Of a stretch of DNA of 64,000 nucleotides, positions 16,565 through 24,658 are shown piece by piece. Both the position numbers and the translations under genes were made by a program. The notes beneath the pieces were generated by a model. The model did not search any database and was not told the origin of the DNA. It saw only the letters and a list, made by a program, of their open reading frames with translations. Numbering within the stretch: position 1 is the first letter of the stretch; each line of letters starts with the position of its first letter. The DNA comes from Treponema sp. (GTDB lineage Bacteria; Spirochaetota; Spirochaetia; Treponematales; Treponemataceae), in contig JAKSTM010000004.1 in assembly GCA_024402565.1 (NCBI GenBank), positions 1 through 64,000 of the forward strand, in the 5' to 3' direction.

Positions 16565-17617
16565 TTACTGATAGACCTCATTATAGGTGTGAAATCCTGA
16601 ATCTATGATGATTTCATCGATGTTTTCCTTGTCTACATAAACAGGATCAAGCATTACATAAGGAACTTTCTTATATAAGTTGTCGATTAAGTGGTCTTCT
16701 TCTACCAGATATGAAAGAGGAACACCTTTTGCAAGCTTTACGGCATTTTCTGCAGTCTTCTGGGCCAGGTCAGAAATTGGCTTATAAATAGTAAAATCCT
16801 GTTTTCCAAGTACGATATTTTTACATGCCGCAATGTCTGCATCCTGACCGCAGACCGGAATATGTTTTTTGTTCAGGTGAGATTCGAAAACTGAAATTAC
16901 ACTTTCAGCAACGGCATCGTTTCCGCAGATAATGGCGTCGGGAATAAGGCCTGATGTTATCATATCAAAGGCGTGCTGCCGTGAAAGGTCATAGTTCCAG
17001 TTCAAAGTATAAAAATTGTCGATTATGTTTATGTCGGACCCCTGAAGTGCTTTCCATAAACCTGTTTCAATCATGTTCATGTTGTTGTCATCCGGGTCTC
17101 CTAAAATCAAAGCCCAGGATGTTTTCTGAGTAATGTTTCGCATGCGGTTTCCCATAAGGTAACCGACTTTTTCTGAGTCGATGGTCATGTAAAGAGTAAT
17201 GTCTGCATCCAGAATCAGGCGGTCGTAGGAAATAATAGGAATGTTCTGGGCTTTAAGCCGTTCAAGACCTTCTTTTATAGACTTAGAATCCCGGGGAAGG
17301 ATAACAACACAGTCTACGTTTTGAGAAGCCAGATATAAAAGCTGTTTATTCTGTTCGATAGAATCATTTCCCGCATTCTGTACAATAACTTCCGCCCCAA
17401 GGTTAGAAGCCGTACTCATGAAAGTATCCAAATCCCTCTGCCATCTTTCCAGAGCCAGAGTATCAATGGAAAAACCGATTACCGGCCCAGCCTTCACCTG
17501 GTCTTCTAAAGACCTTTCCGCCGTCACTCCATTCTTTCCTTTACAGGAAACTAAGAAACATAGCCCAAAAATCAAAAACAAAAACTTAGCCTTCAAAACA
17601 CTCTCACACACAATCAT
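16565..17617 (-). CDS. second sugar-binding lipoprotein (XylF/ChvE-like)
   Basis: A 350-residue periplasmic-binding-protein fold with the lipobox LVSC, 23 residues after ATG 17617. A GTG at 17611 and a TTG at 17593 are alternative starts, and the ribosome site (GGGAG) is poorly spaced for the ATG. Ligand-site patterns parallel the ChvE-like neighbour: LALERWQRDLD, VILPRDSKSI, IPIISYDRLI, GDPDDNNMN, CGQDADIAACKNI. It lies between the response-regulator gene and chvE. It may be a second receptor for the same transporter, or a ligand donor to the sensor kinase. Its divergence from the neighbour argues for an old duplication. Confidence 0.85.
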   Translation of the reverse strand: MIVCESVLKAKFLFLIFGLCFLVSCKGKNGVTAERSLEDQVKAGPVIGFSIDTLALERWQRDLDTFMSTASNLGAEVIVQNAGNDSIEQNKQLLYLASQNVDCVVILPRDSKSIKEGLERLKAQNIPIISYDRLILDADITLYMTIDSEKVGYLMGNRMRNITQKTSWALILGDPDDNNMNMIETGLWKALQGSDINIIDNFYTLNWNYDLSRQHAFDMITSGLIPDAIICGNDAVAESVISVFESHLNKKHIPVCGQDADIAACKNIVLGKQDFTIYKPISDLAQKTAENAVKLAKGVPLSYLVEEDHLIDNLYKKVPYVMLDPVYVDKENIDEIIIDSGFHTYNEVYQ

Positions 17618-17624
17618 CTCTCCC

Positions 17625-17707
17625 AAAACTCAAATCTCTTACATCTACAATCTCTATAACCCAAACAATCAGCTTCCCTAAAATTCAAATCTCTTACACC
17701 TACAATC
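17625..17707 (-). repeat. 28-bp direct repeat in the leader of the second sugar-binding gene
   Basis: Bases 17625-17652 and 17680-17707 match at 26 of 28 positions, 55 bp apart, immediately upstream of the lipoprotein start. They could be operator half-sites for the AraC-type regulator encoded next door, since such regulators bind direct repeats, or a simple local duplication. Confidence 0.6.
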
Positions 17708-17746
17708 CTAATTATTATTTCTTATTTATTATTTATTTCTTACCTA

Positions 17747-19300
17747 TTATTTAATTCCGCTCTTGCGGAATTCCGACGGACTCATATCATACTTATTTTT
17801 GAAAATTCTTGAAAAGTAATTTTGATCATTGTATCCTGTTGCCGCGGTGATTTCCTTAATGGACATATCGGTTTCACAAAGAAGGTGTGCCGCCTTTTCC
17901 ATTTTTAAGTTTGTAACATAGTTTACAAAGGTGTCGTTCATTTCTTCGCGGAAAAGTTTACTCAGGTAAAAAGAACTTACGCCTGCTTCCTGTGCTGCAT
18001 CGTCCAATGAAAAGTCTGTACTTAAGTGAAGGTTTATATAGTTGCAGACTTTTTTTATCACAGGATTTTCAAAAGCCTTACTGTTTTTAGAAAAGGCGAT
18101 TACTGCTTCTGTAATGCACTGGTTTATAAAAAGTGCATTTTCCGAAATAGAATTTGATTTTGAAATTACAGAAAAGGCATTCTGGAAAAGTGAATCGTCA
18201 AAGTCGTCGCAAGACTTTTCCGCTTCCGATTTAATGTTTACTAAAAATTCCAGAATCATGAATTTCCATCTGTCACTTTCTGGAATGTTTTCTTCCAGGT
18301 TTTTAAGATAAAGATTTGTAAGGAACTGAACGCCTTCTGCGTCTCCGCTTTTAAGTCGTTTAATCAGGCGGTCCAGAATATTTTTATCGTTTCTTGAATT
18401 GTCTACAGTTGCTTTTATGTCTTCAAAAAATACCAGGCTCTGGTTTTCAGTTGTACGGTTTAAAGCATTTACGGCCTGTGTATAAAAATCTTTAAACTGA
18501 ATCTCTTTGGAACAGACAAGGGAAACGCCTGTTTTGATTTTTCTGTTTATTTTAATAGTAAATAGTGTATGAAGAGAGGTTAAGGTTTCCCGAGCCTTTT
18601 CCAAAAAGAAACCTTCTTTGTCAAAGATGAAAAGAAGAATGACTCTGTTACTCATAAAGGAACCCATAATGCATCGTTGAGTTTCAGAAGCGGTCTGTCG
18701 GATTTTTAAAATCAGTTCACGGCGGCTTTCTTCAGTCTGTTCAGGAAGTTCCAGTGCCGTAAAAATATAATTCTTTTCCTGAATGTCGAAATATTCCAGG
18801 TAAGGTGTTAAATCTTCGTTTTCTGTACTGAAGGCGCAGGAATAGAAAAAGTCGCTTTCTACCATAGGAAGCACTGATTCAAGCTTTTTCTGAATCTCTT
18901 CGGAATTCTGTGCATTACCACGGTTATTGTCTACGGCGTTCATGGCGCTTCTGGCTGTCTGGATTATGGTGTTCCGGTTTACAGGTTTGGTAATGTAACG
19001 GAAGGCACCAAGATTTAATGCTTCCTGTGCGTATTGAAATGTGTCAAAAGCGGAAAGCATAATAATCAGTGTGTCTGGCTTCATTGTTTTTATAAGACTG
19101 ATCGTTTCAAGCCCGTTCATTCCAGGCATGTTAATATCCATGAAAATGATATCGATGTTATTGTTTTTCACAATGTTCAAAGCTTCAAAGCCTGAAAGGG
19201 AAGTGAAGAGATTTACTTGTCCCTGAAAGTTTTTTTCAAAGATGAATTTTAATGAATCAATAGCAATCTGTTCGTCATCGCAGGCAAGAATATTATACAT
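17747..19300 (-). CDS. YesN-type response regulator with AraC DNA-binding domain
   Basis: A 517-residue two-component regulator. The receiver domain (1-125) has the acidic pair in ACDDEQ, the phospho-acceptor Asp in IIFMDINMPGMNG (about 55) and the Lys in RYITKPVNR. A long middle region (about 140-400) fits the helical linker of YesN proteins. The C-terminal 100 residues form two helix-turn-helices of the AraC type, with YLSKLFREEM and YFSRIFKNKYDMSPSEFR. Its start overlaps the end of the kinase gene by 8 bp, so the pair is translated together. It probably activates the adjacent sugar transporter genes. Confidence 0.92.
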   Translation of the reverse strand: MYNILACDDEQIAIDSLKFIFEKNFQGQVNLFTSLSGFEALNIVKNNNIDIIFMDINMPGMNGLETISLIKTMKPDTLIIMLSAFDTFQYAQEALNLGAFRYITKPVNRNTIIQTARSAMNAVDNNRGNAQNSEEIQKKLESVLPMVESDFFYSCAFSTENEDLTPYLEYFDIQEKNYIFTALELPEQTEESRRELILKIRQTASETQRCIMGSFMSNRVILLFIFDKEGFFLEKARETLTSLHTLFTIKINRKIKTGVSLVCSKEIQFKDFYTQAVNALNRTTENQSLVFFEDIKATVDNSRNDKNILDRLIKRLKSGDAEGVQFLTNLYLKNLEENIPESDRWKFMILEFLVNIKSEAEKSCDDFDDSLFQNAFSVISKSNSISENALFINQCITEAVIAFSKNSKAFENPVIKKVCNYINLHLSTDFSLDDAAQEAGVSSFYLSKLFREEMNDTFVNYVTNLKMEKAAHLLCETDMSIKEITAATGYNDQNYFSRIFKNKYDMSPSEFRKSGIK

Positions 19301-20774
19301 GTTTTGGTATCCTTACAATAAACTTTGTTCCTGTTCCGGAATCAGGAGTCATAATATCAAATACATCGTCTCTTTGGAAATAGAGCCGTAACCTGGAATA
19401 AACATTAATAAGTCCGATTCCGGTGTTTTTGTCGCCGTCTGTAGAAACACTCATTTTATGTGAACTTCGTGCGTTTAATATTTCTTCCCGTTTTTCAGGA
19501 TCCATTCCTGAACCGTTATCTGTTATTGTAATAAGGACGAAGGCCGGGTTTTCTCCAACGTTTAAGGTTACTTTTCCTTTTTCTGAATCCTGAAGTCCGT
19601 GTTTAATGCAGTTTTCTATAATAGGCTGTAAGGTCATAACAGGAAGTTCTTCTGTAAAGATTTTGTCGGGAATGTTCTTTTCGAATTCCAGGCGCTGGCC
19701 GTAACGGACTTTCATTATGTAGACATAGTTTTCTACCATTCCAAGTTCGTCGGTTACAGAAGCCACAGTTTTCTGCTGACGCAAATTATATCTGAAAAAG
19801 TCAGAAGTCTGTTCGATAAAGTTACAGGTTTTGTCAGCTCCTTCCATCATGGCCAGTTGTGCACCAGTGTTTAAAGTGTTGAACAGAAAGTGTGGGTTTA
19901 TCTGACTCTGGAAAGCCTTTAACTGGGCGTTTGAATATAAAGCCTGCATTTCTATATCTTTCTGGCGGAGTTCAGTTTCTGTTCTGGCTTTTTCCCAGAT
20001 AGTGTTTATGTATTCTTTTATGCTGACAATCATTCTGTCAAAGGCACGGCATATTTTTGCAATCTCATCATTTCCTGAACGGTTGAAAAGGGGAATGTCG
20101 AATTCACGGTCTGCCACTTTCTCTGCCACTTCGGAAATTTCTTCCAGAGGATGAATGATTTTAGTAACCATGAGATAAAGAAAAATCAGAAGGACGATGA
20201 AATAAATCACATAGAAAACTATACTGAGTTCGGAAATCCTTAAAATTCTATTTCGGTTGTTTATATATCCTTTTGCGTTGTTTTCCATGAGCATGCTGTT
20301 CAGTTCGGTGATTTCTGTAATTAATGTTCTGTAACAGCGTAAAGCCTTTTCAAAGCTTTCTGTGTTTTCTTTGTTTGCTCGTTTGTCTGCTACTGCTAAT
20401 GCGGAATAATGGGAAAAGCTTTGTGAAAGATTATTAACGATGTATTCTTTCTGATAAACAGGATTTTTGGAAGGGTAACTCTGCATTCCTTTCCGGAAGT
20501 CTTCCACTTTTACGCGGGTTGCAAAAAATGAATCTATACTTTCATAGGTGTGGTATTCATTATAAACTTCCATAGAATATTCTAAGTCTGAAAGAAGCAT
20601 CTGTAATGTATTAAGATTTGCGTTTGATGTATAAGAATTTCCCATGGCATTTATGGAAAGTCTGTTCATGAAAATAAATGCAAAGAGACTTAAGATAATC
20701 ATGGAAGTAACTCCTGTTACACAAAACATGATTTTAAATCGCAGGGAACGGCCGGAAAATGGAAGAAGATTCAT
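19293..20774 (-). CDS. YesM-type sensor histidine kinase
   Basis: A 493-residue inner-membrane kinase. It has one segment near residues 13-33, an extracytoplasmic helical region to about 180, a second segment (about 182-205), and a HAMP-like linker with HPLEEISEVAEKVADREFD. The His-kinase dimerisation motif QSQINPHFLFNTLNTGAQLA carries the phospho-accepting His. The ATPase domain has PIIENCIKHGL and ITDNGSGMDPE with GTGTKF at the end. It overlaps the upstream sensor-protein gene by 4 bp and the regulator gene by 8 bp. The three form a binding-protein/kinase/regulator system comparable to XylFII-LytS-YesN in Clostridium. Confidence 0.93.
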   Translation of the reverse strand: MNLLPFSGRSLRFKIMFCVTGVTSMIILSLFAFIFMNRLSINAMGNSYTSNANLNTLQMLLSDLEYSMEVYNEYHTYESIDSFFATRVKVEDFRKGMQSYPSKNPVYQKEYIVNNLSQSFSHYSALAVADKRANKENTESFEKALRCYRTLITEITELNSMLMENNAKGYINNRNRILRISELSIVFYVIYFIVLLIFLYLMVTKIIHPLEEISEVAEKVADREFDIPLFNRSGNDEIAKICRAFDRMIVSIKEYINTIWEKARTETELRQKDIEMQALYSNAQLKAFQSQINPHFLFNTLNTGAQLAMMEGADKTCNFIEQTSDFFRYNLRQQKTVASVTDELGMVENYVYIMKVRYGQRLEFEKNIPDKIFTEELPVMTLQPIIENCIKHGLQDSEKGKVTLNVGENPAFVLITITDNGSGMDPEKREEILNARSSHKMSVSTDGDKNTGIGLINVYSRLRLYFQRDDVFDIMTPDSGTGTKFIVRIPKHV

Positions 20775-21724
20775 TTCTTTTTTTCTCCTTTTTTAATTTG
20801 GAGTCCTGCATATACATAACTGTTTGCAAATTTATTTTTTTTGTAATCGAAGATTTCTTTCATGGCTCTGGCGCCTGTATTTTCCTGGTCTACAGAAATG
20901 ACAGTGTGAATGATTCCTTTGTTCAAATATGTACTGATGGTTTCATTTTCGCCGAAGCTGATTATTTTGTTTTTGCTGTTATAGTTTGGGTCTGAAGCAA
21001 TTTGTGATGTGCGGATAGAATCATCTTCTGTAAGACAGATGATTACGGCAGGTGGTGCATTTTCATATAAAAGTTCTTTCGAAAGGGATTCCTGATTTTC
21101 CGAAAGAGAACTTTCAAAAATGACAGGTGTGAGCCTTGCATTTCTTAATGTAACAGAAAGGGTATTCATCAGGTTTGAATAGTTGGGATTTTTCCCCGCA
21201 CTGTTAATAACAAAGAAGTTCATACCGTTCTGCCATTCTTCTATGGCAGTCCGTGCCAGAAGTCTTCCGCTTTCTGAATAGTTGTTTCCGATAAATGAAA
21301 TCTGTTCTATTTCCTGATCAAAAGTCCCTACTGTTACTACAGGAATAGGACTCCCATCTGACTTTACAGGCGGCAAAAGCTTTTCAGAATTTTCGTTTAT
21401 GTATGCAATAATGCCGTCTGCGTTTACAAAAGAGGCGTATTCAAAAAGGGAACTTAATGAAGACTCTTCTGCCTTAGAAGCAGGAACATGTAATTCAACC
21501 ACAGCATCATAACGGTCAGAAACAGAATTTGCTCCTTTATAAACATTATTAAGAAAGTTATTATTTTCTGTCTTTCCGATAACCAGAATGTGACATTTGC
21601 TTTTAGGAATTTCTTCTGAATGTTTTATGGATTGTAAACTGATATAAGTAAAAATTACAAAAGACAGAGGAAAAATAACCGTGAGAAAAACCAGAATTGT
21701 AATACTTATTTCGCGAAGTTTCAT
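20771..21724 (-). CDS. membrane-anchored periplasmic sugar-sensor protein
   Basis: A 317-residue protein with one uncleaved N-terminal membrane helix (about 8-30, no lipobox) followed by a type-I periplasmic-binding fold: CHILVIGKTENNNFLNNVYKGA, ADGIIAYINEN, PIPVVTVGTFDQE, then IISFGENETISTYLNKGIIHTVISVDQ. It is not a transport receptor in form, as it cannot shuttle, and its 4-bp overlap with the kinase gene points to ligand sensing for that kinase. The ATG lies 2 nt after the stop of the zinc-ribbon gene, so the two are translationally coupled. Confidence 0.85.
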   Translation of the reverse strand: MKLREISITILVFLTVIFPLSFVIFTYISLQSIKHSEEIPKSKCHILVIGKTENNNFLNNVYKGANSVSDRYDAVVELHVPASKAEESSLSSLFEYASFVNADGIIAYINENSEKLLPPVKSDGSPIPVVTVGTFDQEIEQISFIGNNYSESGRLLARTAIEEWQNGMNFFVINSAGKNPNYSNLMNTLSVTLRNARLTPVIFESSLSENQESLSKELLYENAPPAVIICLTEDDSIRTSQIASDPNYNSKNKIISFGENETISTYLNKGIIHTVISVDQENTGARAMKEIFDYKKNKFANSYVYAGLQIKKGEKKK

Positions 21725-21726
21725 AA

Positions 21727-23799
21727 TTAAGAAAAAATATTAATGTCTTCCCATACGGAAGGAGGGTCATTGTTTACATCGATTGAAAGTTTTGTTTCTT
21801 TGTCTTTATAAATGCTGTTGTTGTTAATAAGAGAAATATATCCTTTATTATTCCATGAAAGATTTAATTTAATTTTTCCTGTTGTTGTTTTCCCAATAAA
21901 AATAACAGCTGAATCCAGTTCAATATCTGCCCTGTTTCCTCTAATTGATATTTCATCTCCCTCTATACAGGCATCTGTTGTTTCTAAAATAAAACCATAT
22001 AATCCTTTATTGTTTTTCATTTTTATATTAGAAAGGTTAATATGGTTATAGCCCTTTATTATAAAACAAGATGAATTGAGCTGGTTTTCTTCTAAGTCTA
22101 TATGATGTAATTTAATATTGTTCGATGAATTAATTGTTTCTGCGTTACGGTAAGGTCCAATTTCAAATATTGAACTATTAAAATCGTTTTGCGTAACCAG
22201 CATATTTTCAAAACTGATAGAAGAAGGATATTCCATTTTCAGTTTAAGTCCGGAATCCATTAAATGGTTTTTTAGAATTTTTAAACCAGAAAAGGATGCA
22301 TTGGAAGTTTTTTCTAAATTAATATCAAAAATCTGTAACGTAAAATCATTATTTTCTATTTGAAGATTTGAAAGTTCAACTGTAGCAGGAGAATCATCTT
22401 TAATAGATAAAAAAGATTGAAAATGATTTTCTGTTACCAGTAAGTTATTCAATTTTCCTTTATAAAAAACAATTGCTTCATGATCTGATGTATTCTGGAA
22501 GATTTTTACATTTTCAAAATTACATGTTTGTGAATAAGAGATGCTGTTTCCGATTCTATTATTTGATATTTCACAATCATAAAGGTTTACTGTGCTTTTC
22601 TGAAAGTTATTATAAATCATGTAAAAGATGTTATTAGAAACAGTACAGTCATGAATTTTACATTGATTAAAATTTGCTGTTTTTGAACCGTCATCTTTTG
22701 TTGCGTCAATAATATTTTGAACTGTAAGTTTTTCAAAAACTACATTTTCAAAAGAAAGGGTGGAGTTTTTCTTTTGGGTTATCAGGGCTTTATCTGTGTT
22801 TATTTGACTGATTTTTCCGTTAGTTAGATTAATACTTGAGGATTCTAAAATATTGAAGACTTCAGATTTAAAATTATTAATTTCAAAATTTGAAATGGAA
22901 GATTCCCTGGTTGATTCAAAAAAGAATGGAGCACATTCTGAAAGTTTTATTCTATCTGCATATAAACTGGAATCTTCACTTATCATAAATGATTTTCCAG
23001 AAATATTTCTAAATGAACAGTTTGTGATTTTTATTTTTGAATTTCTTTTTGTGTAAATTGCTGTGGTGCCTACCTCTGAAATATTACAGTTTGTAATTTC
23101 TGTAGTTCCGGAAAGAATATAAAAAATGTAATTTCCTGAAGAGAAATTTATGTTTGAGATTTTACAATCTGACGTTATGCCTATGTTATGCTTGCTGTCA
23201 AGTTTAATTTGAGGCGGATTATTTTCGTCAAAAGCTTCAAGGCTGATGTTTTTTTCAATATCAAAACATTGTTCATATAAACCGGGTTTAATTTTAATTA
23301 CATGGCCGGAATCTGAATCTTCAATAGCCTCTTGAATAGATGAATAAAAAGAAGAGCCATCATTTGATACGATTTTAATATTTTGTATTTTATATTTACT
23401 TCTTTCGATTGTGTCGCAGTTTTTACATTTTTTCTTTTCAGGAATGTAACAATCTTTACATACAGGAGTTCCACATACAGAACAGGTAAAATAATCATTT
23501 CCTACCATGGTTTTTCCACAGCAGGAACATTTATCATTTTGATGAACCAAATTGTTGGTAATATTTGTTGTGTTTATTACATCACCTGCAATAACACTTT
23601 TTGCCCCAATATTAATCATGCTTGCAGGCGATTGGTTTTGATTTACAGGCGTTCCACATTCCAGACAGAATTTTGAATTTAAAGGTAATTCTTTCCCACA
23701 ATTAATACACTTTATAACTTGTGGGACAGGGGTTCCACATTCCATACAAAATTTTGACCCGTCTATCAATTCTGTTCCACAGTTAGTACATTTAATCAT
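21727..23799 (-). CDS. zinc-ribbon protein with right-handed beta-helix domain
   Basis: A 690-residue protein without a signal peptide. Residues 1-52 hold two zinc ribbons, each Cys-x2-Cys...Cys-x2-Cys-Gly-Thr. The short motif INIGAKSVIAGDV follows (about 62-74), then a Cys-rich treble-clef/B-box-like region (about 93-132, ten Cys). From about 150 on (SFYSSIQEAIEDSD, VIKIKPGLYEQ) the sequence is a pectate-lyase-like parallel beta helix with Asn/Ser/Ile ladders to the C-terminus. Beta helices of this kind are usually exported, so a cytoplasmic zinc-bearing version is unusual. It heads the sensor operon. I do not recognise a specific function; a scaffold or RNA/protein-binding role is only a guess. 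Confidence 0.8.
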   Translation of the reverse strand: MIKCTNCGTELIDGSKFCMECGTPVPQVIKCINCGKELPLNSKFCLECGTPVNQNQSPASMINIGAKSVIAGDVINTTNITNNLVHQNDKCSCCGKTMVGNDYFTCSVCGTPVCKDCYIPEKKKCKNCDTIERSKYKIQNIKIVSNDGSSFYSSIQEAIEDSDSGHVIKIKPGLYEQCFDIEKNISLEAFDENNPPQIKLDSKHNIGITSDCKISNINFSSGNYIFYILSGTTEITNCNISEVGTTAIYTKRNSKIKITNCSFRNISGKSFMISEDSSLYADRIKLSECAPFFFESTRESSISNFEINNFKSEVFNILESSSINLTNGKISQINTDKALITQKKNSTLSFENVVFEKLTVQNIIDATKDDGSKTANFNQCKIHDCTVSNNIFYMIYNNFQKSTVNLYDCEISNNRIGNSISYSQTCNFENVKIFQNTSDHEAIVFYKGKLNNLLVTENHFQSFLSIKDDSPATVELSNLQIENNDFTLQIFDINLEKTSNASFSGLKILKNHLMDSGLKLKMEYPSSISFENMLVTQNDFNSSIFEIGPYRNAETINSSNNIKLHHIDLEENQLNSSCFIIKGYNHINLSNIKMKNNKGLYGFILETTDACIEGDEISIRGNRADIELDSAVIFIGKTTTGKIKLNLSWNNKGYISLINNNSIYKDKETKLSIDVNNDPPSVWEDINIFS

Positions 23800-23861
23800 T
23801 TATTCTTGTCCTTAAAAAAATCTATTATATTAATTATATAATTAAACGACGCCTTGTCACT

Positions 23862-23903
23862 AAAAAAAAGGGATTTCTTTCCTGACGGAAAGAAATCCCT
23901 TTA
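23862..23903 (-). terminator. rho-independent terminator after leuD
   Basis: A perfect 14-bp stem (AGGGATTTCTTTCC / GGAAAGAAATCCCT, 23869-23900) with loop TGAC. On the minus strand a run of eight T follows directly. It ends the leuC-leuD transcript and insulates the sugar-sensing operon just downstream. Confidence 0.9.
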
Positions 23904-23968
23904 ATTCTTATTTATTAACTCTTATCTATTAATTCTTACCTATTAATTCTTACCTATTAATTCTTACC
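23903..23968 (-). repeat. ATTCTTACCTATTA tandem microsatellite
   Basis: Four to five degenerate 14-bp units (TATTAATTCTTACC) run up to the leuD stop. On the minus strand they read GGTAAGAATTAATA, part of the stop-rich AT repeat family of this window. Confidence 0.65.
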
Positions 23969-24501
23969 TAGTACTTTGCTTCTGTGTAGCCGATCCAGCC
24001 TTCGTGTTCAACAAGGGCTTTTTCGAATCCGTCCAGTCTGAATTCGTAAGATTTAGAAAGACTTCCTGCAATGAGCTTTACTTTTGCTGTTCCGTCTTCG
24101 TTCATAACGATTTTGCAGTCTGTGTCTTTGTCTGAGAATGTTCTGAACATATCTTCTACGTTATCTTTTGCCATGTCGATTGCCATCATACCGCAGTTGT
24201 ACATGTTCTGGCGGAAGATACGTGCAAAGTTTGGAGCAATTACTGTGAAGATGTCATTTACTTCCAGGGCCCATGGTGCATGTTCGCGTGAAGAACCGCA
24301 TCCGAAGTTTTCGCGGGTAATGATTACTTTTTTACCGGCGATGTCAGTCTTTGGGTTGAAGTTATCCATTTTCAGGTCTTCAAGCAGGTAAGGCTTGAGA
24401 GCTGTTTTTGTAATTTCTGTAAGATATTTTGCAGGAATGATTTCGTCTGTATTAATATCGCTTCTGTCCAGGAACAGAACTTTTCCACCGAATTCTTTCA
24501 T
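23968..24501 (-). CDS. leuD: 3-isopropylmalate dehydratase small subunit
   Basis: The swivelling subunit of isopropylmalate isomerase, which interconverts 2- and 3-isopropylmalate in leucine synthesis. It has 177 residues, the short archaeal/clostridial type. ILFLDRSDINTDEIIPAKYL opens the domain, followed by GCGSSREHAPWAL (about 68-80), whose Ser-Ser-Arg contacts substrate carboxylates, and FARIFRQNMYNCGM. It is downstream of leuC on the same strand; a 65-bp palindromic repeat fills the 157-bp gap. Homoaconitase small subunits look alike, but no lysine-pathway gene is nearby. Confidence 0.92.
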   Translation of the reverse strand: MKEFGGKVLFLDRSDINTDEIIPAKYLTEITKTALKPYLLEDLKMDNFNPKTDIAGKKVIITRENFGCGSSREHAPWALEVNDIFTVIAPNFARIFRQNMYNCGMMAIDMAKDNVEDMFRTFSDKDTDCKIVMNEDGTAKVKLIAGSLSKSYEFRLDGFEKALVEHEGWIGYTEAKY

Positions 24502-24580
24502 ATTCTTTTCTCCTTTAATTAATAATTTTTCTAGCCGGAACTTTTTTTTCGCCGTTATTCGAAGCGGATTTTTTTTCCGC

Positions 24581-24645
24581 TGTCATCCTGAGCGGAACGA
24601 AGTGGAGTCGAAGGATCAGATTCCTCGACTTCGCTCGGAATGACA
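24581..24645 (-). repeat. palindromic intergenic repeat between leuC and leuD
   Basis: Begins TGTCATCCTGAGCG and ends CGCTCGGAATGACA, so the ends pair. The first 60 bases are identical, in reverse orientation, to 30219-30278. Elements of this sequence type are scattered in many bacterial genomes. Here one sits inside an operon, where the hairpin could tune the ratio of the two subunits. Confidence 0.85.
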
Positions 24646-24658
24646 AATAGAAATTAAT

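Noticed and set aside
23903-23968. AT-rich tandem units as replication-origin iterons
   Set aside because: No DnaA-type boxes or dnaA/dnaN/parAB neighbours, and similar stretches are scattered over the window.
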